Assembly: GCF_001422735.1 (NCBI RefSeq) | Contig: NZ_LMLZ01000005.1 | Coordinates: 1 to 64,000 of the forward strand | Length of the DNA: 64,000 bases | Direction of reading: 5' to 3' | Source: Acidovorax sp. Leaf78 | Lineage (GTDB): Bacteria; Pseudomonadota; Gammaproteobacteria; Burkholderiales; Burkholderiaceae_C | Part shown: positions 16,814 through 24,746 of the stretch, one piece after another | Layout: each line of letters begins with the position of its first letter | Numbering within the stretch: position 1 is the stretch's first letter | Made by a program: the position numbers and the translations under genes | Notes under the pieces: model-generated | The model's database searches: none | Told to the model about the DNA's origin: nothing | What the model saw: the letters and a program-made list of their open reading frames with translations, nothing else

Positions 16814-17286
16814 GGTGCCACCCCGTAGTACAGCGAAATATCGTTGCCGGCGTAGCTGTTCTTGAATTTGTTGTGGAACGCTTCTACGGAGTTGTCGGCA
16901 ACGACCTTGTGCTGGCCGTTGGAGAAGTTGAACACCATGCCGCCATGGTAAATGCCCACATGTTTTTGCGGCACGGGAGACATCACATTGTTGACCACGT
17001 TGGCGGCCGACAGGACAAAGATCAACAGCCCGTCTGATATCGCGGGCTTGTCGGCCCATTTGCCCTTGAGGGCCAGCCTGTTGTAGAGCTCATCGCAGCG
17101 GATGGACCCGCCCGTCTTCTTGGTGCTGAACTTCATGTCGCCGCACAGCATGCCCAGTTTGATGCCCAGTGCATGGCTTACAAAATGTGCGCAATGATTT
17201 TGCGACGCAGAGTCAAATTTGTTGGAGCAGATGTCGGAGATCGGCTTGCCTACGTAAGCTTGAAGGGCTGTGAGTGTCGTGCTCAT
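16810..17286 (-). CDS. NlpC/P60-like amidase (candidate secreted effector)
   Basis: A 158-residue protein without a signal peptide. A likely catalytic cysteine lies in NHCAHFVSHALG (Cys32), and the downstream KHVGIYHGG (His109) matches the conserved His strand of NlpC/P60 and amidase folds. Such enzymes cut peptidoglycan peptides. Because it lacks an export signal yet is coupled to an exported partner, it resembles a type VI secretion amidase effector with its immunity protein. No VgrG, Hcp or PAAR gene is in the window. The ATG at 17286 (MSTTLTALQ) was chosen because the fold starts there; upstream in-frame sequence looks non-coding. Confidence 0.7.
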   Translation of the reverse strand: MSTTLTALQAYVGKPISDICSNKFDSASQNHCAHFVSHALGIKLGMLCGDMKFSTKKTGGSIRCDELYNRLALKGKWADKPAISDGLLIFVLSAANVVNNVMSPVPQKHVGIYHGGMVFNFSNGQHKVVADNSVEAFHNKFKNSYAGNDISLYYGVAP

Positions 17287-17474
17287 AGGGGTTGGATGGA
17301 TGAGTAAGCCCTGCGGTTCAGCAGGGCAAGACACCGCCTTGGTTCCGATCCATTCACCTCTTGGGGGATCGACCTCGTCCGTGCGAGGCAGGCGGCTGCG
17401 AAACCCGGCCATTCTCTGCAGGGAAGCGCCCATCGCTGTTACTTTGTGTTTATCCAGGTAACTAATTCAGCGGA

Positions 17475-17534
17475 ATGTGCTGCCAGATGTTGTTATCTGC
17501 GGCAGCACATGCTGGCCCCGAGGGGCCTTCTTTT
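17475..17534. terminator. Strong dyad followed by terminator-like hairpin
   Basis: A 10-bp inverted repeat ATGTGCTGCC/GGCAGCACAT (17475-17484 and 17501-17510) with an inner AGAT/ATCT pair is followed by GGCCCC-GA-GGGGCC (17514-17527) and TTCTTTT. Read rightward, the second hairpin is a good intrinsic terminator, yet no rightward gene precedes it. It separates the M48 gene end from the amidase gene promoter region. Confidence 0.55.
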
Positions 17535-17572
17535 CGTCTACTCAGCTGCTACGGATTTCGAACACGCGCATG

Positions 17573-18859
17573 TCAGCTCTTGCCGCAATGCGGCGCATGA
17601 CCTTGCTCCAGTTCCGTCGCCCGGCGCACGGTGTCGGGGTGGCTGCTCAGCAGCGACCACACCGGGTGCGCTTCCAGTTCGGCGCGGGCCTGGCCTTTGG
17701 TGATCGGCGCGGGTGCGCTGGCTGGCGCACTGCCGGGTGCAGCGGGAGCTGATGCTGCGGCTGTCGCGTCTGCTGCTTGGCCTGCAGCCGGCTTGGCGCT
17801 GTCCTTCTCCTTATCCTTCTTGTTCTTTTGCTTCTGGTCCTCTGCCTCTTCTTCGTCCCGCGCAATGGCCAGCAGCAGCTTGCCCATGGGCGCGGTGGGC
17901 AGGGCGGTGTGGCGCATGAGGGCGATGGCGTAGCAGTCGGCTTCGCGCTCGTGGCTGCGGCTGTAGGCGAGGCCGGTCAGCACCGAGGCGCCGGTGGACA
18001 CGATGCCCGACACATCCCCCAGCGCCAGGCCCAGGCCCATGTTGAGCACGCCTTGCTCCACCACCATGCGCGTGGTGTGGCGGTGCACGACGTGGCCGAT
18101 CTCGTGCGCCAGCACGCCCACCAGGGCGTCGTCGGGCAGGCCCTTCTCGGCGGCGGCCTTGACGATGCCGTCGGTCATCACGATCTTGCCGCCGGGCAGC
18201 GCGAACGCATTGGCGCCCATGCCGGCTCGGAACTCCAGCGACAGAGGCGGGCGGTAGTCGGGGTAACGGTGCAATGTGCGGGGCGTCTGCTGCACCAGGG
18301 CGTCGAAGCGCGCCTTGAGCTGGTCTTGCCGCTCGCTGGGCAGCTTGCTGGGCTTGAGGGTGCCGTCGTCCATCTGCTTGAGCACGTTCTCGGCCACGCT
18401 GGTTTCCCAGCCCACCGGCACGAAGCGGGTGAGCTGCGTGGCGGCCCAGGGTGTGCCGTAGCGGTAGAACAGCGTGAGGCCGATAGCAGCGGCCACCGTC
18501 ACGCCCAGCAGCACGGGCCAGCGCGTCTGCATGCGCTGGGCGATGCCAGGGCGCTCGCCCGCGGCGGCCAGCGCGGCGCGCCAGTCGGCCACGGCGTCGA
18601 TCTCGAGGCTGCCCTGGTCGCGCAGGTCCACCACCACGCGGGGCTGGGGCTTGTGCTCGTTCCAGGCCTCAGGCCAGCCCACGTCCTTCCAGGCAAAGAC
18701 CACGGGCTCGGCACCGGGCTGAGAAAGCGGGTGCAGCACCAGCGACGGCCCGCGGGGCGTGGGCTGCAGGCTCACCATCACGGGCCGGGCCTTGCTGCTC
18801 AGCCCGTCGAACCAGCGTCCCTGCAGCAGGCGGGCCGGGGGCGTGGTAGGGTCACTCAT
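17573..18859 (-). CDS. M48 family metalloprotease with membrane anchor
   Basis: A 428-residue zinc metallopeptidase. The HExxH motif is in AHEIGHVVHRH, and the third ligand region is SRSHEREADCYAI. One transmembrane segment lies near residues 115-135 (WPVLLGVTVAAAIGLTLFYRYG). A low-complexity Lys/Glu then Ala/Pro linker (EEEAEDQKQKNKKDKEKD) precedes the C-terminal SHPDTVRRATEL, typical of M48 family ends. It overlaps the yjgN-like gene by 4 bp (ATGA), a common pairing. It probably clears misfolded membrane or periplasmic proteins. An upstream extension of the open frame belongs to another frame. Confidence 0.85.
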   Translation of the reverse strand: MSDPTTPPARLLQGRWFDGLSSKARPVMVSLQPTPRGPSLVLHPLSQPGAEPVVFAWKDVGWPEAWNEHKPQPRVVVDLRDQGSLEIDAVADWRAALAAAGERPGIAQRMQTRWPVLLGVTVAAAIGLTLFYRYGTPWAATQLTRFVPVGWETSVAENVLKQMDDGTLKPSKLPSERQDQLKARFDALVQQTPRTLHRYPDYRPPLSLEFRAGMGANAFALPGGKIVMTDGIVKAAAEKGLPDDALVGVLAHEIGHVVHRHTTRMVVEQGVLNMGLGLALGDVSGIVSTGASVLTGLAYSRSHEREADCYAIALMRHTALPTAPMGKLLLAIARDEEEAEDQKQKNKKDKEKDSAKPAAGQAADATAAASAPAAPGSAPASAPAPITKGQARAELEAHPVWSLLSSHPDTVRRATELEQGHAPHCGKS

Positions 18860-20124
18860 CCGATAAGGTCCAGGCCGGCCGCGTCGGCCAGCGCATCGCC
18901 CAGGCCGCCCTGCTGTTGGCGCACCATGGTGCCGGCCACCTGTTCCACGCCGCCCTTGACGTGCAGGGTCACCGATTCGAGCTTCATACGGTATTCGCTC
19001 ACGCGGGCAAACGGGCGGTACAGGCCCAGCGTGAACAGGGTCAGGAACATGTTCTTGATGCGCAGGCCCACGTAGCCGCCGCTTTTGAGGTGGCACTTGA
19101 AGCGCGCCACATGGCTCACGCCGGTGTTGTTCCACTGCAGCTGGAACATGCGGGCCTCGCGGTACGCGCGGGCGGGGGCCGAGGCCAGGAACAGCAGCAG
19201 CATCCCGCCGATGATGGCGGCGAAGATGATCACGAACAGCCAGAAACCCAGCTTGTCGGAGGTGGCCACCAGCAGCGCGATGGAGCTGCCCGCCAGCACC
19301 GCGATCAGCGTGGCGATGACGACGACGCACAGGACGAACACGGCCACCGTGGCCAGCCACACCTTCACGAAGTCCATGTACACCGGCTTCCAGCGGCCGC
19401 GTTCGGCGCCCACCTGGGCGCGCAGTACCAGCAGGCTCTTGTAGTTGTATTCCAGCCGGATGAAACACAGCACCGTCAGCACCAGGCCCAGCGCCAGCAG
19501 GCCGCCCATGGCGGGCGTGAAGCTGGGCAGGGCGCGCTTGGCGCCTTCTTCGGCTTCTTCCATCGCCTCCATGGCCTGGGCCAGTTCGGGCGACAGCATC
19601 TGCATGCCGAAGAACACGGCGAACCACACCAGGGCCAGCGCAAACATGGGCCAGCTGGCGATGTAGACCTCTTTCCAGCTCGCAGTGAACTGCAGGCGCA
19701 GCCCGCGCCAGCGCGTGGCACCCAGGCGAAAGCGCATCGCGCTGCCCCAGATCAGCGGCGAGAGCAGTGCACCCGTCAGCAAGAACACGCCCACGGCGGC
19801 ATCCTGGCCGGTGTTGGCGGCGATGTTGTAGGCAATGGTGATCAGCGTCAGCAGCACAAAGCCCATCACCATCTTGCGCTGCTGCGCGGTGAATTCGAGC
19901 GGGCTGCCCGCCACCAGCGTGTGGCTGTAGAAGTACTGCGCAGTACGCCGCCGCGCCCAGGGCGTGTAGATGCCCAGCGTGACGATGGACAGCAACACGT
20001 TGACGATCCACACCCTGAAATACTCGCCCCCACTGCCGGTGAATTCGAGCGGGTGCGCGTCGATGTTCTGCGGCATGAAAGTCGACATCGGTCCTGCCGA
20101 GCCGCCGGTATTGTTTTCGTTCAT
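18856..20124 (-). CDS. YjgN (DUF898) family membrane protein
   Basis: A 422-residue polytopic membrane protein of the DUF898/YjgN family, function unknown. Two copies of the family repeat are visible: EYFRVWIVNVLLSIVTLGIYTPWARRR near the N-terminus and VGLRIKNMFLTLFTLGLYRPFARV near the C-terminus, flanking several hydrophobic segments. The start at 20124 has a strong ribosome-binding site (GGGAGGGAG). It is translationally coupled to the M48 protease that follows, suggesting the pair works together at the membrane. Confidence 0.88.
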   Translation of the reverse strand: MNENNTGGSAGPMSTFMPQNIDAHPLEFTGSGGEYFRVWIVNVLLSIVTLGIYTPWARRRTAQYFYSHTLVAGSPLEFTAQQRKMVMGFVLLTLITIAYNIAANTGQDAAVGVFLLTGALLSPLIWGSAMRFRLGATRWRGLRLQFTASWKEVYIASWPMFALALVWFAVFFGMQMLSPELAQAMEAMEEAEEGAKRALPSFTPAMGGLLALGLVLTVLCFIRLEYNYKSLLVLRAQVGAERGRWKPVYMDFVKVWLATVAVFVLCVVVIATLIAVLAGSSIALLVATSDKLGFWLFVIIFAAIIGGMLLLFLASAPARAYREARMFQLQWNNTGVSHVARFKCHLKSGGYVGLRIKNMFLTLFTLGLYRPFARVSEYRMKLESVTLHVKGGVEQVAGTMVRQQQGGLGDALADAAGLDLIG

Positions 20125-20183
20125 GAACTCACTCCCTCCCGAGTGGCAGGCAGTGTAGCAGCGAGGCATGGGTGCGAAATTCA

Positions 20184-20241
20184 AGCAAAAGCAGCCCCTG
20201 CCGCTTGATAGGAAAGCGCGAGCAGCTATATTTTTAATAGC
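20184..20241. repeat. Dispersed repeat family B copy
   Basis: AGCAAAAGCAGCCCCTGCCGCTTGATAG...GCGCGAGCAGCTATA...AATAGC, the reverse-oriented form of the element, upstream of the yjgN-like gene. Confidence 0.65.
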
Positions 20242-20295
20242 ATTGGTCGCCCGCCACACGCCGTTCGCAAAAGGCACGCCTCCGCCAGCGCACCC

Positions 20296-20366
20296 GTGGA
20301 TCTGGCTTCGCCAGGCCACGGGGTGCGTCCCCCTTGGGGGGAAGCGGCGCAGCGGCTCAGGGGGGC
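20296..20366. repeat. Dispersed repeat family A, copy 2
   Basis: GTGGATCTGGCTTCGCCAGGCCAC, then GCGTCCCCCTTGGGGGGAA, then GCGGCGCAGCGGCTCAGGGGGG. It is tandem to copy 3, 13 bp away. Confidence 0.8.
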
Positions 20367-20379
20367 ATCAGTCCTTCCC

Positions 20380-20451
20380 GTGGACCTGGCTCCGCCAGGC
20401 CACCGGGTGCGTCCCCCCTCCGGGGGGAAGCCGCGCAGCGGCTCAGGGGGG
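20380..20451. repeat. Dispersed repeat family A, copy 3
   Basis: The best-formed copy: GTGGACCTGGCTCCGCCAGG, then GTCCCCCCTCCGGGGGG, then CCGCGCAGCGGCTCAGGGGGG. It ends exactly at the TAG stop of the leftward pseudouridine-synthase-like gene. Confidence 0.8.
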
Positions 20452-21273
20452 CTAGAACTTCTCCCAGGGTTGCAGGTACCGCCACTGCCCTTCGGGCACC
20501 TTGGCCAGCGGCACGCGGCCGATGCGGATGCGCTTGATCGCCACCACCGACAGCCCCACGGCCTCGCACATCGCCGGAATCTGCCCGGGCCGGATGCCCT
20601 TGAGCGCAAATCGCAGCTTCGTCTCGTTCTGCCAGCTCACCTTGATGGGCGGCAGCGGGCGGCCATTGAAGGTGAGGCCGTGGCACAGGCGCTGCAGGCC
20701 GTTCGGGGCGATCTCGCCTTTCACCTCGACGATGCACTCCTGCTCCAGCGACTCGATGTCTTCGGCCAGCTTGCGCCCGATGCGCTTGTCCTGCGTGTAG
20801 ACCACGAGCCCGCTGGCTTCGGTCGGCAAAGGCGTGAAGCACTCGAGCTGCCGGAAGTGCCGCTGCAGCACGCGAATGCCCGAGGCGTCTTCCGCCAGGT
20901 GCGACGCGGCGCTCAGCAGCGTGGTGGCGGGCGTGGCGCCCTGGCTGCGGCTGCCGTGGCTGCCATGACTGCCTGATGGGGTGTTGTGGGCGGAGGCTCC
21001 GCCGGGCGCGCTCTGGCCCAGGCCCGCTTCAAATCCGGCGGGCTTGTGCAGCAGCAGCGTGACCGGCGTGAGTTCCAGCAGGCTGGCATCGGGGTCCACC
21101 GTCACGGCCTGGTCGGGCCGCACGCGGGTGCCGGGCTCCTCCACCACCTGGCCGTCCACGCTCACGAAGCCGCCCTCGATGAACTGCTCCGCCGTGCTGC
21201 GCGAGCAGTTGAGTTGGTCGGCCACGCGCTTGGCCAGGCGGATGTGGGAAGGGTCAGGGTTCTTGTCGGTCAT
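20452..21273 (-). CDS. S4-domain pseudouridine synthase-like protein lacking the catalytic Asp
   Basis: A 273-residue protein with an N-terminal S4 RNA-binding domain (RLAKRVADQLNCSRSTAEQFIEGGFVSVDG) and an RsuA/RluB/E/F-type fold (TLLLHKPAG near residue 72; late ETKLRFALKGIRPGQIPAMCEAVGL). In active family members the catalytic Asp lies in G-R-L-D-x5-G-L. Here the aligned stretch is TPLPTEASGLVV, so Pro sits where Asp should be. A Ser/Gly/His-rich insert of about 35 residues (roughly 80-115) interrupts the domain start. It may bind rRNA without modifying it. Confidence 0.82.
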   Translation of the reverse strand: MTDKNPDPSHIRLAKRVADQLNCSRSTAEQFIEGGFVSVDGQVVEEPGTRVRPDQAVTVDPDASLLELTPVTLLLHKPAGFEAGLGQSAPGGASAHNTPSGSHGSHGSRSQGATPATTLLSAASHLAEDASGIRVLQRHFRQLECFTPLPTEASGLVVYTQDKRIGRKLAEDIESLEQECIVEVKGEIAPNGLQRLCHGLTFNGRPLPPIKVSWQNETKLRFALKGIRPGQIPAMCEAVGLSVVAIKRIRIGRVPLAKVPEGQWRYLQPWEKF

Positions 21274-21372
21274 ACATCAAAGGTGAACATTCGCCGTGCG
21301 CGGGTCGAGGGTGTAGGTGGGTGATTGTCGGCGGTGCACTCCCCACGAGCGCGGCCTGTCGCCAGTGCCACC

Positions 21373-21443
21373 GTGGAACTGGCTCTGCCAGGCCACGGGT
21401 GGCGTCCCCCTGGGGGGGAAGCGGCGCAGCCGCTCAGGGGGGC
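21373..21443. repeat. Dispersed repeat family A, copy 4
   Basis: GTGGAACTGGCTCTGCCAGGCCAC...GTCCCCCTGGGGGGGAA...GCCGCTCAGGGGGG, ending 4 bp from the stop of the leftward Nudix-MBL gene. Confidence 0.8.
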
Positions 21444-21446
21444 TTC

Positions 21447-23126
21447 TCAACCTTCAAGTTGCAGGGACCGGATGCGTTCCACATGCGCCAAGAGCGACCG
21501 CTGCGCCACCGGCCACATGCGCGGCGGCACGTCATCGTAGGCGTGGCGCACCCAGTCCTCCATGGTGCCCTCTGGCAGCGCCTGCATGGCAGCCAGCACC
21601 TTGGCTTCGCGTGCGAGGCGGTGGGCCTTGAGCTTGGCGATGGCGCTGCGGGCCTGGCCCAGCACGTAGCCGTGCGCGGGCAGGATGAACTCCACGCCGT
21701 GCTGCGTGCAGACCGCGTCCAGCCGGTCCAGTGAGTCGAGGTAGTCGGCCATGTTGCCGTCCGGCGGGTCGACTACCGTGGTGCTGCCGTTCAGGATGTG
21801 GTCGCCGCTGAACAGCAGGGCGTCTTCCACCAGCAGCAGGCACAGGTGGTTGGCCGCGTGGCCGGGCGTGTGGATCACCTGCAGGGTGTGGGTGATATTG
21901 CCCTCTGCCGCTTGTCCTGCAAGCGTCAGCAGCTCATTGTTTTGTAGCACCCGGTCGGGCGTGAAGGCGCTGGCTGCGCGCGCCGTGGGCGCGGACGGCA
22001 GGCCCAGGATGGGCGGCGGCGCCTTGCCCGCCTGCACACACAGTGCCTGCAGCGGCGCGGCGCCCGGCGAGTGGTCCGCGTGCGAATGCGTGCACACGAT
22101 CATGCGGATGTCGCCACCCGCTGCGCGCCAGAGCGTGTCCAGGTGCTCCGGGTCTGCCGGGCCGGGGTCGATGGCGATGAACCCGGTGGCCGGGTCGCCC
22201 ACCAGGTAGCTGTTGGTGCCGGGCCCGGTCATCACGCCGGGGTTGGGCGCGGTCAGGCGTTGCACGTTGCGCAGCAGCGGCACGGGCTGCGCGGTCTGCC
22301 AGTCGAGCGCGTGGACGATCTGCCCGTCGGGGCACACCAGCGCCAGCTCGCCGTAGGGCGTGTCGCTTTCCATGTAGCGCGCTTCCTTGCCGGCCAGGGT
22401 GCCGGCGCGCGGGCAACTGGTCCACAGCGGCTGCTCGTCGGCTAGCGCGTCGAACACGGCCTGCGTGGTGCCGAACTGCGCCAGCCGCTGCAGCGTGCGC
22501 ACGGTCGGAAAGATCATGAAGAACTGCCCCGCCTCGTGCCGCGCGAGCGCATCGGCCGGGCGCACCCACACGGGCTCGAACTGCTCGGCCTCGTCGGCCA
22601 CCGGCTCCTGGCCTTCTTCAGGCATGCGTGCCACGAGAAACGGCACGTCGAAGCGGCGCGGCAGGTCGCGGTCGGTCGTCCAGTGCGCCAGCACGAACAC
22701 GCTGTCGGCCGCGAGCCGCAGGCCGCGCGCGCTGCATTGCTGGGCGAAGGGCTGGTGGCGGTCGATGGCAGCGATGTCGGCGGCATCGGCCCAGCGGCCG
22801 TCGGCGGCGTGGCGCGCCAGCAGGATGCCCAGTTCTTCGAAGCTCTCGCGGATGGCGGCGATGGCCTGGGTGAGGTGCAGGTCGCTTTGTGTGGGGCGGC
22901 GGTCTGCGGCGGCGTGGGTGGTGGGGGCGGCGTCCAGCGCGTCGATGCCGCCGCCGGGGAAGACGTATGCGCCAGGGGCGAAGCTGGCGGTGGCGGATCG
23001 GCGGGTCATGAGGACTTCGAGTCCGCCTGCATCGCCTGGCGCATCACGCAGCAGCAGCACGGTGGCGGCGGGGCGGGTGGCTACGGGCTCGCGGTGGGGG
23101 TGCAGTTGTTGGGTGGTGCGGGGCAT
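21447..23126 (-). CDS. Nudix hydrolase - metallo-beta-lactamase fold fusion protein
   Basis: A 559-residue two-domain protein. The N-terminal half is Nudix-like: APGAYVFPGGGIDA, then a Nudix-box-like AAIRESFEELGILLA. The C-terminal half is an MBL-fold hydrolase with GPGTNSYLVGD, the zinc motif THSHADHSPGA, HTPGHAANHLC and FSGDHIL. The arrangement resembles LACTB2-like hydrolases joined to a Nudix domain. The MBL half is most like glyoxalase II and RNase-type LACTB2 families, so a nucleotide-linked or RNA-end substrate is possible but unproven. It stands alone on its strand. Confidence 0.85.
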   Translation of the reverse strand: MPRTTQQLHPHREPVATRPAATVLLLRDAPGDAGGLEVLMTRRSATASFAPGAYVFPGGGIDALDAAPTTHAAADRRPTQSDLHLTQAIAAIRESFEELGILLARHAADGRWADAADIAAIDRHQPFAQQCSARGLRLAADSVFVLAHWTTDRDLPRRFDVPFLVARMPEEGQEPVADEAEQFEPVWVRPADALARHEAGQFFMIFPTVRTLQRLAQFGTTQAVFDALADEQPLWTSCPRAGTLAGKEARYMESDTPYGELALVCPDGQIVHALDWQTAQPVPLLRNVQRLTAPNPGVMTGPGTNSYLVGDPATGFIAIDPGPADPEHLDTLWRAAGGDIRMIVCTHSHADHSPGAAPLQALCVQAGKAPPPILGLPSAPTARAASAFTPDRVLQNNELLTLAGQAAEGNITHTLQVIHTPGHAANHLCLLLVEDALLFSGDHILNGSTTVVDPPDGNMADYLDSLDRLDAVCTQHGVEFILPAHGYVLGQARSAIAKLKAHRLAREAKVLAAMQALPEGTMEDWVRHAYDDVPPRMWPVAQRSLLAHVERIRSLQLEG

Positions 23127-23303
23127 CGGGGGATTATCGGCGTGGGGCGGGAAGCTTCGCTCGTTGTTCCCTTGCCGGTCGGGGTGAGTCTGTCGAGGCC
23201 TCGGGGCTGGCTTAGCCGTACCCGTTCGGGTTGGCTACCAGCCACCTGTGCAGCGCCCCAGCCGCCCACCCGGCACCACAATCAGCCCCGCCCCCACCCC
23301 GCC

Positions 23304-24647
23304 CTACTTGCGCTGCAAGAAATCCACCGCCAGCGCCGCCAGCGTACGCGCCCCCACCGGCAACTGGTCTTCATCGATATCGAACAACGGCGAGTGGTTC
23401 GACGGCGCCTTGTTGAAGTCCGCGCCCTTGGGCGGCGCGCCCAGAAAATAGAAGAAGCCGGGCGCCACCTTCTGGAACTCCGAAAAATCTTCCGATCCAC
23501 TCACCTTGGGGATGATCATCGCCTTGCCCCCCGACGCCAGCTTGAGCGCTGGCAGCGATGCAGCCGTCAGCTCCGCTGGGTTGCTGGTCACCGGGTATGC
23601 CACGGGGCCGAAGCGCACCTTGGCCTTGGCGCCGCTCGATGCCGCGATCTGCTCCGCCGTGGTGGTGATGCGCTTCAGGGCCTCCTGGCGCATACCTTCG
23701 TCGAAGGTGCGCAGCGTGCCCAGCAGCTCCACGTTGTCCGGAATGATGTTGTAGCGCGTGCCGCCGTGGATGGAGCCGATGGTGACCACCGCGGGCTCCT
23801 GGCTGATGTTGAGCTGGCGGCTCACCACCGTCTGCAGGCCCAGCACGACCTGGCTGGCGGCCACCACCGGGTCGACCGCGTTCCAGGGCGACGAGCCGTG
23901 GCCGCCGCGGCCTTCCACCTGGATGCTGATGTTGTCCGAGCCGGCCATCAGCGGGCCGCTGCGGTAGCCCACCACGCCGGACGGCAGGTTGGCCGTGATG
24001 TGCAAACCGTAGATGGCCTGCACGTCCTTCATCGCGCCCTCTTCCACCATGGCCTTGGCGCCGAAGCTGGGCACCTTGCCGCTGGCATCGGCCTCCACCG
24101 GCGCGCCCTCTTCGGCGGGCTGGAAGATGAACTTGATGGTGCCGGGCAGCTGGGCCTTCATGCCGGCCAGCGCCTCGGCCGCGCCCATGAGCATGGCCAC
24201 GTGGGCATCGTGGCCACAGGCGTGCATCACCGGCACTTCCTTGCCCAGGTAGTTGGCCTTCACTTTCGAGGCGAACGGCAGGCCGGTGTTTTCGGGCACG
24301 GGCAATGCGTCCATGTCGGCGCGCAGCGCCACCACCTTGCCCGGCAGGCCGCCGCGCAGGGTGCCCACCACGCCGGTGCCGCCCACGTTGGTCTGCACCT
24401 CCATGCCCAGCTTCTTGAGGTGCTCCGCCACGAGCTTGGCGGTGCGCACCTCCTGGCCCGACAGTTCCGGGTGGGCATGGATGTCGCGGCGCCAATTGAC
24501 CATCTTGGGCGCTACCTTGTTCACGGCGGTGTCGATGACCTGCAGGCCGGCGGCATCGAGCGCCTGAGCGTGGGCCGAAGATACGACGGCCAGCCCGCTG
24601 GCAGCGAGGCCTGCGGCAATGGCGATGGCAGAAAGGGGTTTGTGCAT
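23304..24647 (-). CDS. Exported M20 family amidohydrolase/peptidase
   Basis: A 447-residue zinc hydrolase of the M20D type (aminoacylase, IAA-amino acid hydrolase relatives). A signal peptide is visible (KPLSAIAIAAGLAASGLA to AHA, cut near residue 28). Metal ligands lie in VMHACGHDAHVAM, FQPAEEG and near YGLHIT, and the C-terminal VSGSEDFSEF motif is intact. It would hydrolyse N-acyl or N-aromatic acyl amino acids in the periplasm. A divergent AraC/GlxA-type regulator starts 99 bp away and probably controls it. The ATG at 24647 is preferred because it opens the signal peptide. Confidence 0.88.
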   Translation of the reverse strand: MHKPLSAIAIAAGLAASGLAVVSSAHAQALDAAGLQVIDTAVNKVAPKMVNWRRDIHAHPELSGQEVRTAKLVAEHLKKLGMEVQTNVGGTGVVGTLRGGLPGKVVALRADMDALPVPENTGLPFASKVKANYLGKEVPVMHACGHDAHVAMLMGAAEALAGMKAQLPGTIKFIFQPAEEGAPVEADASGKVPSFGAKAMVEEGAMKDVQAIYGLHITANLPSGVVGYRSGPLMAGSDNISIQVEGRGGHGSSPWNAVDPVVAASQVVLGLQTVVSRQLNISQEPAVVTIGSIHGGTRYNIIPDNVELLGTLRTFDEGMRQEALKRITTTAEQIAASSGAKAKVRFGPVAYPVTSNPAELTAASLPALKLASGGKAMIIPKVSGSEDFSEFQKVAPGFFYFLGAPPKGADFNKAPSNHSPLFDIDEDQLPVGARTLAALAVDFLQRK

Positions 24648-24746
24648 GGAGCAGGTCCGTAAAGGTGGGTGGCAGCTTGCAAGGCCGGTGGATAGCAAAA
24701 AGCACGTCCATGCTAAAAGCCGCACCCCGCTGCATGACAAGCGAAA

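Larger units (their letters stand above)
20125..20451. other. 327-bp gene-free stretch made largely of dispersed repeats
   Basis: It contains one family B copy (20184-20241) and two tandem family A copies (20296-20366 and 20380-20451). Apart from the ribosome-binding site of the yjgN-like gene, nothing gene-like is seen. Confidence 0.7.

Noticed and set aside
17573-20011. A single 812-residue fusion of YjgN and M48 protease
   Set aside because: The upstream part of that frame is out of frame with the yjgN-like gene and is noise; the two proteins are separate with a 4-bp ATGA overlap.
20296-20451. Insertion sequence ends
   Set aside because: The tandem elements have no transposase gene between or beside them and match short dispersed repeats elsewhere in the window.
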